A DNA stretch of 64,000 bases from Planctomycetota bacterium (lineage in GTDB: Bacteria; Planctomycetota; UBA1135; JADKAF01): positions 3,596,001 through 3,660,000 of the forward strand of contig JADKAF010000001.1 in NCBI GenBank assembly GCA_016719295.1, given 5' to 3'. This document shows positions 42,158-51,893 of the stretch, piece after piece. Under the pieces are notes generated by a model. It worked only from the letters and a program-made list of their open reading frames with translations. It ran no database searches and was not told the DNA's origin. Every line of letters begins with the position of its first letter. Position 1 is the stretch's first letter. The position numbers were made by a program, and so were the translations under genes.

Positions 42158-43798
42158 TCACGCCGCTTCGGCGCGCTGCGGCTCCCCGCGGCGCGCCGAG
42201 AGCAGCCAGCCCAGCACGACGGTCAGGGCGGTCCCGAGCGGGAACGCCCACGGCCACGCGAAGGAGATCCCGTAGCCCTCGGCTCCACCGAGGGCGGCGA
42301 TCTCTGCCAGCGCGAAGAGAGCGACGCAGAGGAACGCGAGCTTCAGCGGCTCGCGCGCGAAGCTCTGGCCCGCGCCGATCAGAGCGGCGGCGCCGACCAC
42401 GAGCACGACCACGGCCGGGACGATCCCGTGCCAGCGCGTCGCGAAGATCGCGAGCATCGAGAGCAGCGACGCGAAGATCACGCCGCGATCGTTGGCGCCG
42501 CTGGGCAGCAGCGCCAGCAAGAAGGTGCCGAGCAGCGCGCCGTAGGTATAGGAAGGCATCGACAGCGCGAGGTCGATCAAGTTCGCGTGCACCTTCGCGA
42601 GCTCGATGCAGACCAGGGCCATGCCGCAGAGCACGACGCCCCAGACGACGATGGCGGCGCGCGAGGCGCGCAGCACGGTGGCTTCGGAGGCCTGCGGACG
42701 CAGCGGGCGGTAGACCAGGTTGATCGTCGTCTGCGAGAGCGCCGAGAGCACGCTGTCCAAGCTCGAGATCGCCGCCGCGAAGAGGCTGGCCACGATCAAG
42801 CCCGAGAGCCCCGTCGGCAGCGCATCGACGACGAAGATCGGCAGGATGTTGTTGCGATCGCGCGCGTAGAGCGCGGCCTGCTCCGTGCTCAGCGGGTGCT
42901 GCGCGAACCACGCGACCAACGCCGCGCCGACCACCATGAGGCCGACGGTGAAGAGCTGGGAGAACGAGGACCAGATCAGCGCCTTCTGCGCCTCGCGCTT
43001 CGAGCCGCAGCAGAAGAGGCGCTGCGCCATCATCTGGTCGGTGCCGTGCGAGGCGAGCGTCAAGAAGGTGGCGCCGAAGAGCCCGGTCCAGAGCGTGTAG
43101 GTCGCGTTCGGGTCGGTGCTGAGATCGAAGAGGGTGAGCTTTCCCGCCGCGGCGCTGGCGCTGAAGAGGTTCCCGAAGCCGACATCCCAGGCGACGAAGA
43201 GCAGGATCGCGAGGAGACCGAAGACCATCACCGCGAACTGCACGACGTCGGTCCAGATCACCGTGGTGATGCCGCCGAGCAGGGTCCAGAAGACCGCGAA
43301 GGCCCCGATCACCCAGATCGAGGTCGCGATCTCGAAGCCGGCGACGACCTCGAGGACGAGCGCGGTCGTGTAGACGCGCACGCCTTGGCCCAGCACCGCG
43401 CCGATCACGAAGAAGGCCGAGGTCAGGCGATGGACCTGCGGCCCGAGCCGGGCCCCCATGTACTCGTAGGGCGAGTAGATCTCGCGCTCGTAGTAGCGCG
43501 GCACGAAGACCCACGCGATCACGAAGCGCGCGAGCACGAGGCCGAGCACGAGCTGCAGGTACTTCAGGTCGCCGCCCGCCGCGAAGAGCATCGCGGGGAT
43601 ACCGACGAAGGAGACCGCCGAGAGCTCGGTGGCGATGATCGAGCCCGCCACGGCCCACCAGGCGAGCTTCCTCCCGCCGAGGAAGAAGTCGCGGATGGTC
43701 GCCTGCTTGCCGGAGAAGTGCGCCCCGATCCACGTCGTGAACGCGAGGAACCCGGCGATGACGGCCCAGTCGATCCAGGTGATGGCGGAGGCGAGCAC
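42158..43798 (-). CDS. Sodium:solute symporter (SSS family)
   Basis: Membrane transporter of 546 residues with about 13 helices. It has FLGGRKLAWWAVAGSIIATE, typical of SGLT-type SSS members, YEYMGARLG, TDVVQFAVMVFG and ASLFAAAISSLDSVLSALSQ, whose Ser pair forms the sodium site. This subgroup often carries sugars or sialic acid, and the convergent neighbour 6 bp away is sialidase-like, but that link is only suggestive. The start is GTG 43798 with a weak ribosome-binding site. It is divergent from the giant sensor gene. Confidence 0.9.
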   Translation of the reverse strand: MLASAITWIDWAVIAGFLAFTTWIGAHFSGKQATIRDFFLGGRKLAWWAVAGSIIATELSAVSFVGIPAMLFAAGGDLKYLQLVLGLVLARFVIAWVFVPRYYEREIYSPYEYMGARLGPQVHRLTSAFFVIGAVLGQGVRVYTTALVLEVVAGFEIATSIWVIGAFAVFWTLLGGITTVIWTDVVQFAVMVFGLLAILLFVAWDVGFGNLFSASAAAGKLTLFDLSTDPNATYTLWTGLFGATFLTLASHGTDQMMAQRLFCCGSKREAQKALIWSSFSQLFTVGLMVVGAALVAWFAQHPLSTEQAALYARDRNNILPIFVVDALPTGLSGLIVASLFAAAISSLDSVLSALSQTTINLVYRPLRPQASEATVLRASRAAIVVWGVVLCGMALVCIELAKVHANLIDLALSMPSYTYGALLGTFLLALLPSGANDRGVIFASLLSMLAIFATRWHGIVPAVVVLVVGAAALIGAGQSFAREPLKLAFLCVALFALAEIAALGGAEGYGISFAWPWAFPLGTALTVVLGWLLSARRGEPQRAEAA

Positions 43799-43877
43799 GT
43801 GTTCCCGCGGCAGGAGACGGGCCGCAGGGTAGAGGACTCGGCGATGCGCCGCAACGACGGCGGCCCCGAGCGCTGGT

Positions 43878-43883
43878 TACACT
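43878..43883 (+). promoter_or_regulatory. Candidate -10 element of the sensor gene
   Basis: TACACT within GGTTACACT, 25 bp upstream of the ATG at 43909. The same nonamer stands before the kinase gene at 25188-25196. No -35 match was found. Confidence 0.3.
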
Positions 43884-43908
43884 GCCCGCCCTTCCGTCCG
43901 AGGAACGC

Positions 43909-46900
43909 ATGCTCCCGCGCCATCGCGCCTTTTCGCTGCTCGCTCGCGCCGCGCTAGCCGCGCTCGCAGCGCTGGCCATCGCCGGTGCCGCCGCGCTGCG
44001 CGCGCAGGAGGAGCTGCGCACCTGGCGCACCTTCACGCGCGCCGACGGGCTGCCGAGCAACGGCGTCCTCGATGTGATCGAGGACCGCCGCGGGGATGTC
44101 TGGGTCGCCTGCTACGGCGGCGTCGGACGCTACGAGCGCGAGTCGGGCACGTGGACGCGCTTCGAGCGCGTGACGACGCGCGCGGGCCGCGAAGTCTCGC
44201 TCGACGAGGCGACTTCGCTCGCCGAGCAGGACGATCTCTCGCCGGACAGCACGCGCGGCTCGATCTGGGTCGGCACAGATGGAGCGGGCCTGCTCGTGCG
44301 CCGCCCCGACGGAACCTGGGAGAGCGCCGACGACCAAGGCGCGCTGGGATCGCTCCCCTCGCGCCACGTGCATGCGCTGCTCTTCGCCCGGGACGGCGCG
44401 CTCTGGGTCGGGCTCGACGGGCTCGTCTGCCGCCGCGATCCGCGCAGCGGCCGCTGGCAGGTCTTCGGCCCGCAGGTCGAGGACCGCGAGCACCGCTTGC
44501 CGATCCCGGAGCACCGCCCGGTCTACACGCTGCACGAGGATCTCGATCACCGCATCTGGGTGGGCGGCTATGACTTCGGCGCGCACGTCTGGGTCGACGG
44601 ACGCTGGGTGAGCTTCGACGAGAGCGGCGTCTCCGATCCGCGCGGCGAGCTCTGCGATACGAGCGAGCAGCTCGCGCTCCCCCACCGCTACATCTACGCC
44701 GCGCGCCACGACACGCAGGGACGCATCTGGCTCCTCGGCTTCGGCGGCGGCATCTCGATGCTGAGCCGCGATCTGCGGCAGCTCCTGCCGCTGCCCGCCG
44801 GCTTCGTGCCCGCCAGCGAGAGCGTCTGCGATCTCGTGGTCGATCAGCGCACGCAGGACCTCTGGTTCGCGACCTACGAGGGGCTCTCGCAGCTCTCGCT
44901 CGAACGTCGCTCGCTCGCGCACGACGGCGCACCCTGGCGCCATCATCGCAGCGGACCGTATCTAGCGTCGGGGTTCTTCCGCCGCGCGCACTACGGCGCG
45001 CGCTCCGGTACGCTGTGGTTCGCCAATCGCGGTGGCGGACTCGTCGCGCGCCTCGGCGTCGGCTATCGCCTCTGGCAGGAGCCTGACGGGGAGGACGCCG
45101 GCGGCGTCGACGTGCGCGGCGGTCTCGCCGTCGATGGGCGGGGCGCCGTGTGGGGCGCCACGCAGCAGCGCGTGTTCGAACGCGACGAGGACGGAACACC
45201 GCGTCGCGAGTGGCGGACCCTCGAGATCGGTCTCGAGCAGAGCAGCGAGCTGCAGTGCCTGCACGGCGATCGCTACGGACACATCTGGGTCGGCTCCTCG
45301 CGTGGGCTTGCGCGCTGGGACGGCGAGCGCTGGCAGGTGATCGTGCCCGCCTGGGTCGATGCGAACGGCGCCCGCACGGAGCTCCGCGATCTCAACGTCT
45401 GGGAGATCACGCGCGATCGAAAGGAGCGCCTCTGGCTCGCGACGCGCAATGCCGGAGCGATCTCCTTCGACCCCGCGCAGGATCGCTGGACGCAGATCCT
45501 GCCGGAGCGCTTCGATGCGCCGAGGAAGGGCCTGCCGAGCCGCACGGTGTACTGCATCTTCGAGGATCGCGACGGCGACCTCTGGTTCGGCACGCTCGAA
45601 GGCCTCGCACGCTGGCGCGAGACGGCGCCCGATGGCGAGCGCTGGAGCATCTACGACGATGCGCGGGACGGGCTCTCCTCGAAGCGCGTGTACGCGATCC
45701 AGCAGGATCCGCGCGGAGGGCTCTGGATCGGCAGCCTTCGCGCCGTCGATCGCCGCATGCAGGGGGATCGCTTCGAGACGGTGCGCGGCGAGCAGAGCCA
45801 GGGCCAGCTAGAGGATGGGAACTACTGCTTCCGCATCCTCGCGACACCCGATGGATCGCTCTGGTTCGCCATCGTGGGCGCGGGCATCGTGCGCTATGAC
45901 TCGCGCGAGGAGCAGTGGACGGGCTATCGACTGCCCGAGGACTTGGCCGGCGTCGCCGTGCGCGGCGTGGCGATCAGCCAGAGCGGACGCCTGTGGATCG
46001 CCACATCGCGCGGCTTGCTCTCCTATGATCGCGACATCGCGCGCCCGCAGGTCTGGCTACCGGAGGGGAACCCGACGGTGCTCTCCAGCGAAGGCCGCGG
46101 CACCTTCCTCGCGCTCGGACGCGACGTGCTGCAGCGCACGCCGCCCGAAGAGCTGCGCTATCGCTTTCGCATCGACGGCGAAGCGTGGAGCGGATACCGC
46201 AGCGAGCCGCTCCTCGGGGTCGAGAAGCTCGCGCCGGGCCGCCATCGCCTCGAAGTTCAGGCCTTCGATCGCGACTTCAATGCCTCGCCGAGCGCGTACC
46301 TGCTCTTCGAGGTGGAGCGCCCGTGGTGGCAGCACCCGCTCACCCTCGGCATCGCTCTCGGCGTGCTCGTCGTGCTGCTGGGCGCGGCGCTCGTCATGCG
46401 CAGCGTGGAAGCGCGCCGTCGCAGCGAGCTCGAGCGCGCCGAGACGCTCTCCGCGGCGGTCTCGGGCATCGTCTCCGGCGGCTTGCCGAGCTTCCTCGGA
46501 CCACAGTCGAGCGAGAGCGGAGCGGGCGTGCTCGGCCATTCCGACACGGCGGAGTACGAGAGCCTCCTGCGCAGCGGACTGCGGCTCGTGCCCGACGTCA
46601 AGCTCTCCGCGCTCGCGCAGCAAGTCATCGCGGCCTGGCAGCAGCGCTCGCCCGACCTGCGCTTCGATCTCCGCGTGCAGAGCGGCGAGCTCGGCGCGAA
46701 CCTCGACCCCGAGAAGCTCCGCCTCGCGATCGACCACCTCGTGCGCAATGCCGTCGAGGCCCTGCGCGACGAGGGCCGCGAGGGAACGATCGCGATCGAG
46801 ATCGCACGCGCGCCACGCCGCCCGTGGCGCGCGCCGCGGATCTTCCTGCGCGTGCTGGACGACGGCCCGGGGATCCCCGAGGACGTGCTCGCGCGCTTGG

Positions 46901-47061
46901 GGACACCGTTCAACTCGCAGGGCAAGAAGCGCCACGCGGGCCTCGGGCTCTATCACTGCCATCAGGTGGCGGAGCTCCACGGCGGCTCGCTGCGGCTGCG
47001 GAGGCTGACGCCGCAAGGAACGGAGGCGGAGCTCGAGCTGTCGGCGGCGATGCAAGCCTGA
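43909..47061 (+). CDS. Giant two-component-type sensor with periplasmic propeller and HATPase domain
   Basis: Protein of 1050 residues. A signal/anchor (residues 1-32) is followed by about 700 residues of two-component regulator propeller blades (RADGLPSNGVLDVIEDRRGD, GSIWVGTDGAG, GRIWLLGFGGG and others), then a Y_Y_Y domain (RYRFRIDGEAWSGY, PGRHRLEVQAFDRDFN) and a membrane helix (TLGIALGVLVVLLGAALVM, about 812-830). The C-terminal HATPase has NAVEAL, DDGPGIP and GLGLYHCHQVAELHGG. Between helix and HATPase there is no recognisable H-box, so the phosphoacceptor is missing or unusual. GAGGAA precedes the ATG. The ligand is probably an extracellular glycan, as for related sensors; that is inference. 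Confidence 0.88.
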   Translation: MLPRHRAFSLLARAALAALAALAIAGAAALRAQEELRTWRTFTRADGLPSNGVLDVIEDRRGDVWVACYGGVGRYERESGTWTRFERVTTRAGREVSLDEATSLAEQDDLSPDSTRGSIWVGTDGAGLLVRRPDGTWESADDQGALGSLPSRHVHALLFARDGALWVGLDGLVCRRDPRSGRWQVFGPQVEDREHRLPIPEHRPVYTLHEDLDHRIWVGGYDFGAHVWVDGRWVSFDESGVSDPRGELCDTSEQLALPHRYIYAARHDTQGRIWLLGFGGGISMLSRDLRQLLPLPAGFVPASESVCDLVVDQRTQDLWFATYEGLSQLSLERRSLAHDGAPWRHHRSGPYLASGFFRRAHYGARSGTLWFANRGGGLVARLGVGYRLWQEPDGEDAGGVDVRGGLAVDGRGAVWGATQQRVFERDEDGTPRREWRTLEIGLEQSSELQCLHGDRYGHIWVGSSRGLARWDGERWQVIVPAWVDANGARTELRDLNVWEITRDRKERLWLATRNAGAISFDPAQDRWTQILPERFDAPRKGLPSRTVYCIFEDRDGDLWFGTLEGLARWRETAPDGERWSIYDDARDGLSSKRVYAIQQDPRGGLWIGSLRAVDRRMQGDRFETVRGEQSQGQLEDGNYCFRILATPDGSLWFAIVGAGIVRYDSREEQWTGYRLPEDLAGVAVRGVAISQSGRLWIATSRGLLSYDRDIARPQVWLPEGNPTVLSSEGRGTFLALGRDVLQRTPPEELRYRFRIDGEAWSGYRSEPLLGVEKLAPGRHRLEVQAFDRDFNASPSAYLLFEVERPWWQHPLTLGIALGVLVVLLGAALVMRSVEARRRSELERAETLSAAVSGIVSGGLPSFLGPQSSESGAGVLGHSDTAEYESLLRSGLRLVPDVKLSALAQQVIAAWQQRSPDLRFDLRVQSGELGANLDPEKLRLAIDHLVRNAVEALRDEGREGTIAIEIARAPRRPWRAPRIFLRVLDDGPGIPEDVLARLGTPFNSQGKKRHAGLGLYHCHQVAELHGGSLRLRRLTPQGTEAELELSAAMQA

Positions 47062-47105
47062 GAGCGGCCGCTGCGCCAGCCCTCCGGCGGTGCAAGCGCC
47101 GCGCC

Positions 47106-47966
47106 CTACGATTCGCCGAACACTTCCTGCAACGCCCGTCGCATGACGTCCGCGTCCGCCTTCACGCCCGTCCAGTACTCGAAGCCGATGACGCCCTGAG
47201 CGACGAGCATGCCGAGCCCGTCGATCACCTTGCAGCCCTTCGCTTCGGCCTCGCGGACGAGGCGCGTGCGGGGCGGATTCGGGATGACATCGGCGACGAC
47301 CATCGCCTTCGTCACCGTGCTCATGTCGAGAGGGATGCGCGCGTCGACGTCGGGGAAGAGGCCGATGGAGGTGGCATTGATGAGGACGTCGGTGCCGGCG
47401 GGCACCTTGTAGTCGCCCTTCCAGTCCTCGCCAGCGGCGGCGACCTTCACCTTGTCGGCGACGAGCTTCGCGAGCTCCTCTGCCTTCGAGGCGGTGCGGT
47501 TCAGGATGAGGATGTGCGCGGCGCCGGCGAGGGCGGTCTCGACCGCGATCGCGCGCGAGGCGCCGCCGGCGCCGAGGATCACCACGCGCTTGCCCTTGGG
47601 ATCGACGATCTCGCGCAGCGAGCTCACGAAGCCCTTGCCGTCGGTGTTCTCGCCGACGAGCTCGGCTCCACGCCTCACGATGCAGTTCACCGCGCCCATC
47701 ACGGAGGCCGACTCGCCGAGGCGATCGAGATGCGGGATCACCGCCAGCTTGTGCGGGATCGTGCAGTTGCCGCCGCGGAGACCGCAGGCGCGCATGCCCT
47801 TCACCGCATCGCCCAGATCCTTCGGATCGACCTCGAAGGTGATGTAGCGCCAATCGAGCCCGTGATGGTGGAACGCGGCCTCCATCATGTGCTGCGTCGG
47901 GTTCTCCGCGACCGGCTTGCCGAAGAGACAGACCAGCTCCTTCTTGAAGTTCCACACCTTCGTCAC
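47106..47966 (-). CDS. Shikimate/quinate dehydrogenase (AroE family)
   Basis: NAD(P)-dependent dehydrogenase of 286 residues interconverting 3-dehydroshikimate and shikimate (or the quinate pair). Catalytic Lys in NCTIPHKLAV and Asp in ENTDGKGF are present. The Rossmann loop is ILGAGGASRAI, and INATSIGL and GLGMLVAQGVIGFEYWTG are conserved. GTG 47966 was chosen because GAAGGAG lies just upstream; a TTG at 47990 would add 8 residues. It ends a transport operon for a ribose-type ABC importer, so it may be catabolic or accessory rather than the core biosynthetic AroE. Confidence 0.9.
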   Translation of the reverse strand: MTKVWNFKKELVCLFGKPVAENPTQHMMEAAFHHHGLDWRYITFEVDPKDLGDAVKGMRACGLRGGNCTIPHKLAVIPHLDRLGESASVMGAVNCIVRRGAELVGENTDGKGFVSSLREIVDPKGKRVVILGAGGASRAIAVETALAGAAHILILNRTASKAEELAKLVADKVKVAAAGEDWKGDYKVPAGTDVLINATSIGLFPDVDARIPLDMSTVTKAMVVADVIPNPPRTRLVREAEAKGCKVIDGLGMLVAQGVIGFEYWTGVKADADVMRRALQEVFGES

Positions 47967-48000
47967 GACCAGCTCCTTCGTTCGCAGCAAGCCCCAGGGA

Positions 48001-49176
48001 TCACGCCGTCGCGTTCGCGGCGGCGCGCACGCGCGCGTCCAAGCGCCGGCGCGCGACGAGGCGGCGGATCACCTCGTCGGCGGCCACGCCGAGCAGGATC
48101 ACCGCGCCCAAGATGACGAACTCGAGCTTGTCGGGGATGCCCAGCATCGAGATGCCGTTCCGCAGCACCTGGATCACTGCCGTGCCCACGACGACGCCGA
48201 GGATCGAGCCCTGCCCGCCGCGCAGGCTGCAGCCGCCGAGCACGGCCGCCGCGATCGCGTAGAGCTCGTAGAAGTTGCCGAAGATCGCCGGCTGCACCGA
48301 GTTCACGTCGAGCGCGAAGAGCACTCCGGCGAGCGCCGAGCAGAGCGCGCAGAGGATGTAGGCGATCACCACGTTGCGATCGACGGCGAGGCCGCTGTAG
48401 CGCGCGGCGGTCTCGTTCCGCCCGAGCGCGCGCAGGTGGCGGCCGTAGACCGTGCGATCGAGAAGCACCGTCGCGAGGATCGCCAGCACGACCAGGATCA
48501 GGAACGGCGCGGGGGCCTGGAGGCGCGCGAGCTCGCCCGCGTCGAGAGCCCAGATCAACAAGCCCCCGAAGCCGATGACCGCGGCGCAGCCGATCGCCAC
48601 GAGCTCACCCGGCGTCTTCAGCAGGCCCTTTCTCCAGGTGTGCGGCAGCACCCAGCGCATCGAATGCCACATCAGGAAGCCGATGCCGACCAGCGCCGCG
48701 AGCAGCGCGAGCGAGCACGGCATGCCCTTCGCGATCTGGCGTAGCTCGGCGTGTCCCATGCCGAAACCCTGCACCTGATCGTTGGTGAGCGTGCGTGCGA
48801 GCCCGCGATAGACGAGCAGTCCGCAGAGCGTCACCACGAACGGCTGTAGGCGGAGCTTTGTGATCAGCAGGCCATGGGCCGATCCGATCCCCAGGGCGAC
48901 GAGCACGACCAGCGCGAGCGCCATCGGCGCGCTGAACCCGTGCTGCGCGAGGAACCACGGCAGGAGCGTCGCGCTGAGACCGACCACGGAGCCGATCGAG
49001 AGATCGATGCCGCCCGTGATGATCACGAACGACACTCCGACGCTCAGGATGCCGAAGAGCGCGGTCCAGCGGATCAGGTTGAAGAGGTTCCCGGGCAGGA
49101 GGAAGCGCTCTTCGAGGAAGCCGGCCGCGGCGAAGACCACGATCAGCACGGCCAGGATGCCGAGGTTCTTGCTCAT
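48001..49176 (-). CDS. Ribose-type sugar ABC transporter permease
   Basis: Inner-membrane permease of 391 residues of the RbsC family (BPD_transp_2), with 8-10 helices. VGVSFVIITGGIDLSIGSVVGL and YGRHLRALGRNETAARYSGL (the EAA-like loop contacting the ATPase) are diagnostic. It is about 60 residues longer than E. coli RbsC, because of an insert with an extra hydrophobic stretch (LVAIGCAAVIGFGGLLIWAL). The start overlaps the ATPase stop (ATGA). Confidence 0.9.
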   Translation of the reverse strand: MSKNLGILAVLIVVFAAAGFLEERFLLPGNLFNLIRWTALFGILSVGVSFVIITGGIDLSIGSVVGLSATLLPWFLAQHGFSAPMALALVVLVALGIGSAHGLLITKLRLQPFVVTLCGLLVYRGLARTLTNDQVQGFGMGHAELRQIAKGMPCSLALLAALVGIGFLMWHSMRWVLPHTWRKGLLKTPGELVAIGCAAVIGFGGLLIWALDAGELARLQAPAPFLILVVLAILATVLLDRTVYGRHLRALGRNETAARYSGLAVDRNVVIAYILCALCSALAGVLFALDVNSVQPAIFGNFYELYAIAAAVLGGCSLRGGQGSILGVVVGTAVIQVLRNGISMLGIPDKLEFVILGAVILLGVAADEVIRRLVARRRLDARVRAAANATA

Positions 49177-50676
49177 GCGGAGAGACGGGGGAAGCTGCGC
49201 GTGGCGAGCTGCATGACGGCCTCCTCGGTGAGCTCGGCGCGATCGAGCGTTCCGGAGAGGCGGCCTTCGGCGAGGACGAAGACGCGATCGGCGAGGTGCA
49301 GCACCTCCTCCATCTCGCTCGAGGCGAAGAGGATGGCCATGCCGCGAGAGGCGAGCTCGTCGATCAAGGCGTAGAGCTCCTGCCGCGCGCCGACGTCGAT
49401 GCCGCGCGTGGGCTCGTCGAGGAGCAGGACACGCGGCGCGAGCGCGAGCCAGCGCGCGAGCACGACCTTCTGCTGATTGCCGCCCGAGAGCAAGCCCGCG
49501 AGACGCTCCGGCTCCGGCGGACGAACGCGCAAGGACTCGACCGAGCGCTGCACGAGCCGCTGCTCGGCGGCGAAGTCGACGAAGCCGCAACGAGCGTCGC
49601 GCGAGAGGGCGCCGAGCGAGATGTTCTCGCGCACGGCCATCTCGAGGAAGAGGCCCTGCTCCTTCCGGTCCTCGGGCACGAGGCCCAGCCCGGCGGCGAT
49701 CGCCTCGCGCGGCGAACGGATGCGGCGCAGCTCCCCGGCGACGCGGATCTCGCCGGCGAGCGCCGGCTCGACGCCGAAGAGCGCGCGCAGGAGCTCCGTG
49801 CGCCCGGCACCCACGAGCCCCGCCAACCCCGCGATCTCGCCGCGCCTCACCGTGAGATCGAGCTTGGCCTCGGGATGCGCCCGCGCGACGAGCCCGCGGA
49901 CTTCCAGAGCCGGCTCCTCCGTCGCGTGCGAGCGCCGTCGCTCGCTCGTCTGGTACTCGCGCCCGACCATCAAGCTCACCATGCGGTCGTGCTCGAGCTC
50001 GAAGCGCGCGAGCTCGCCCGGAGACGAGCCCGTCGCGCAGGACGACCGCGCGGTCCGCGAGGCGCGTCACCTCGCCGAGGCGATGCGAGATGTAGACGAT
50101 GCTGACGCCCTTCGCGCGCAGCTCGTCGACCAGCGCGAAGAGGTGCTCGCTCTCGGCCAACGACAAGCTCGAGGTCGGCTCGTCCATGATGAGCACGCGC
50201 GCGTTCTGCCCGAGCGCCTTCGCGATCTCGACGAGCTGCTGCTCGCCCACCGAGAGCGTGCTCACGCGCGCGCGCGCCGAGAAGCGCGCCCCGACGCGCG
50301 CGAGCCAACGCGAGCACTCGCGCTCCATCCCGGCCTCGTCGAGCAGGAGCCCACGGCGCAGCTCTCGACCGAGGAAGAAGTTCGCCGTGACGTCGAGGTT
50401 GTCGGCGAGCGCGAGCTCCTGATGGATCAACGCGATGCCGACGCGGCGCGCATCCTCGACCCTCTCGATGGACAGCGGCGCCCCGTCGAGCAGGATCTCG
50501 CCGGAGTCGAGGCGCAGCACGCCGGCCAGGATCTTCATCAGCGTGCTCTTGCCGGCGCCGTTCTCGCCCAGCAGAGCCAGCACCTCGCCGCGCTGTAGGC
50601 GCAGATGCACGCCGCGCAGCACCTGGGCGCCAGGGAAGCTCTTGCGAACTTCCCGCATCTCGAGCCACGCGCTCAT
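49173..50676 (-). pseudogene. Ribose-type ABC transporter ATP-binding protein, frameshifted
   Basis: Two-cassette sugar ABC ATPase (RbsA/MglA type), about 500 residues if read through. Cassette 1 has GENGAGKST, a TLSVGEQQLVEIAKAL signature and VLIMDEPTS. Cassette 2 has GLVGAGRTELL and LLSGGNQQKVVLARWLA. An extra base in the CCC run at 50017-50019 breaks the frame between LRDGLVSG and MVSLMVGRE. Removing one base restores SGELARFELEHDRMVSLMVG. Both halves are otherwise intact, so the change is recent or a sequence error. As read, transport would be lost unless the halves are made separately. The binding-protein gene lies upstream and the permease gene overlaps downstream. Confidence 0.85.
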
Positions 50677-50713
50677 GCGCAAAGGTCGATCAGGGAGGGC
50701 ATGCGCGCGAGCG

Positions 50714-51739
50714 CTAGCCGCTGGACTTCGCCGCGGCGAGCTGCGCCTTCAGCGCATCCCAGAAGCCCTGCGCATTGCCTTGCTTCACGACGGTGAAGGG
50801 CACGCGCAGGAAACCGTCCGCGGGCAGCTTGTCGGTCTGACCTTGCTTCAGCTCCTTCAAGAGGCGCACGGACTCGTAGCCGTACTCGTAGGGCTTCTGC
50901 GCCACCGTGCCGATCACATGGCCGTCGAGGATCCCTTGCAGCGAGGCGTCGGCTTCGTCGAACGCGACGACCTTCACCTGGCCCAGCTTGCCCGCATCGC
51001 GCAGGGCTTCGAGGATCGCCGGCGTGTTGTAGGCGAAGAGCCCGACCATGCAGCCGAGATCGGGCACCTGCTGCAGCGAGGCCTCGGCGAGCCGCATCGC
51101 CTGCGCTTCGTCGAAGCCATCGACGCGGATCCCGAGGAAGTGATAGCCGTCCTCCTGGACCACCTCGTCCTGCGAGGTCTGCCGCGCCGGGTCGTAGGTC
51201 CAGCCGAAGACCTCGTCGATCACGCCCTGGCAGCGCTTGATGGCGTTGTCCTGCCCGAGGCGGCCGATGAAGAGCTGGAACTTGCCGCCGCTCGGCAGCG
51301 CTTCCTTCACGAGCTTGCCCGCGGCGCGCCCGGCTTCGTAGTTGTCGACACCGACGAAGCAACGGCGCTTCGTCCCCGGCGCATCCGAGTCGTGCAGGAT
51401 GAAGTGCGTGCGGCTGCACGCCTCGTCGATCATCGCCGCCTGGTTCTTGCCGTCGATCGGCGAGAGCGCGATGCCGTCGATCCCGAGGTTCACCAGCTCC
51501 TCGATCACGCGCTGCTGATCGGTCGGCGTCTCGGGCATGCGGACATCGACATCCACGCCGAGATCGACGCCGGCCTTCTTCGCGCCGGCCGCGGCCAGCG
51601 TCCAGAACGAGACCGAGCCGTTCGTGACGTAGGCGACCCGGATCTTCCCCGCACCGCTCTTCGAGCAGGCGGCGGCCCCGCAGAGCATAGCGGCGACGGC
51701 GAGGAACGGAGCGAACGCGCGGGCGAAGCGGAGGCGCAT
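50714..51739 (-). CDS. Ribose-type sugar ABC transporter substrate-binding protein
   Basis: Periplasmic binding protein of 341 residues (Peripla_BP_4/RbsB type). The signal region AVAAMLCGAAAC suggests a lipoprotein, although the lipobox AAAC is atypical. The mature part shows VTNGSVSFWTLAAAGAKKAG, ISPIDGKN-type (ALSPIDGKNQAAMIDEA), GVDNYEAGRAAG and VVAFDEADASLQGI. Family members bind sugars or sugar alcohols; the ligand is unknown. It is first in the operon with the ATPase, permease and shikimate dehydrogenase-like genes. Palindromes upstream may be the operator. Confidence 0.9.
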   Translation of the reverse strand: MRLRFARAFAPFLAVAAMLCGAAACSKSGAGKIRVAYVTNGSVSFWTLAAAGAKKAGVDLGVDVDVRMPETPTDQQRVIEELVNLGIDGIALSPIDGKNQAAMIDEACSRTHFILHDSDAPGTKRRCFVGVDNYEAGRAAGKLVKEALPSGGKFQLFIGRLGQDNAIKRCQGVIDEVFGWTYDPARQTSQDEVVQEDGYHFLGIRVDGFDEAQAMRLAEASLQQVPDLGCMVGLFAYNTPAILEALRDAGKLGQVKVVAFDEADASLQGILDGHVIGTVAQKPYEYGYESVRLLKELKQGQTDKLPADGFLRVPFTVVKQGNAQGFWDALKAQLAAAKSSG

Positions 51740-51806
51740 GGCGGGGTCCGGCGTGCGGGGGCGATCCGGTGGGGACGCGCCGCCGAGGAGTCGGCGCGAG
51801 ACGGAT

Positions 51807-51824
51807 GCCCTTCGCGAGAAGGGC
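51807..51824. promoter_or_regulatory. Hairpin in the sugar-transport control region
   Basis: GCCCTTC-GCGA-GAAGGGC, a perfect 7-bp stem with a GCGA (GNRA-type) tetraloop, 68 bp upstream of the binding-protein start. Confidence 0.4.
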
Positions 51825-51849
51825 GGCGCATGATACACACGCCCGAGTG

Positions 51850-51865
51850 AACGGCGAGCGCCGTT
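51850..51865. promoter_or_regulatory. Near-palindrome, possible repressor operator
   Basis: AACGGCGAGCGCCGTT, 7-bp arms around two central bases, between the divergent binding-protein and hypothetical genes. The size and shape suit a LacI-type operator, but no regulator gene is nearby. Confidence 0.35.
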
Positions 51866-51893
51866 CCCCTGCCCGCGCGGCCGTCCACCTCCG

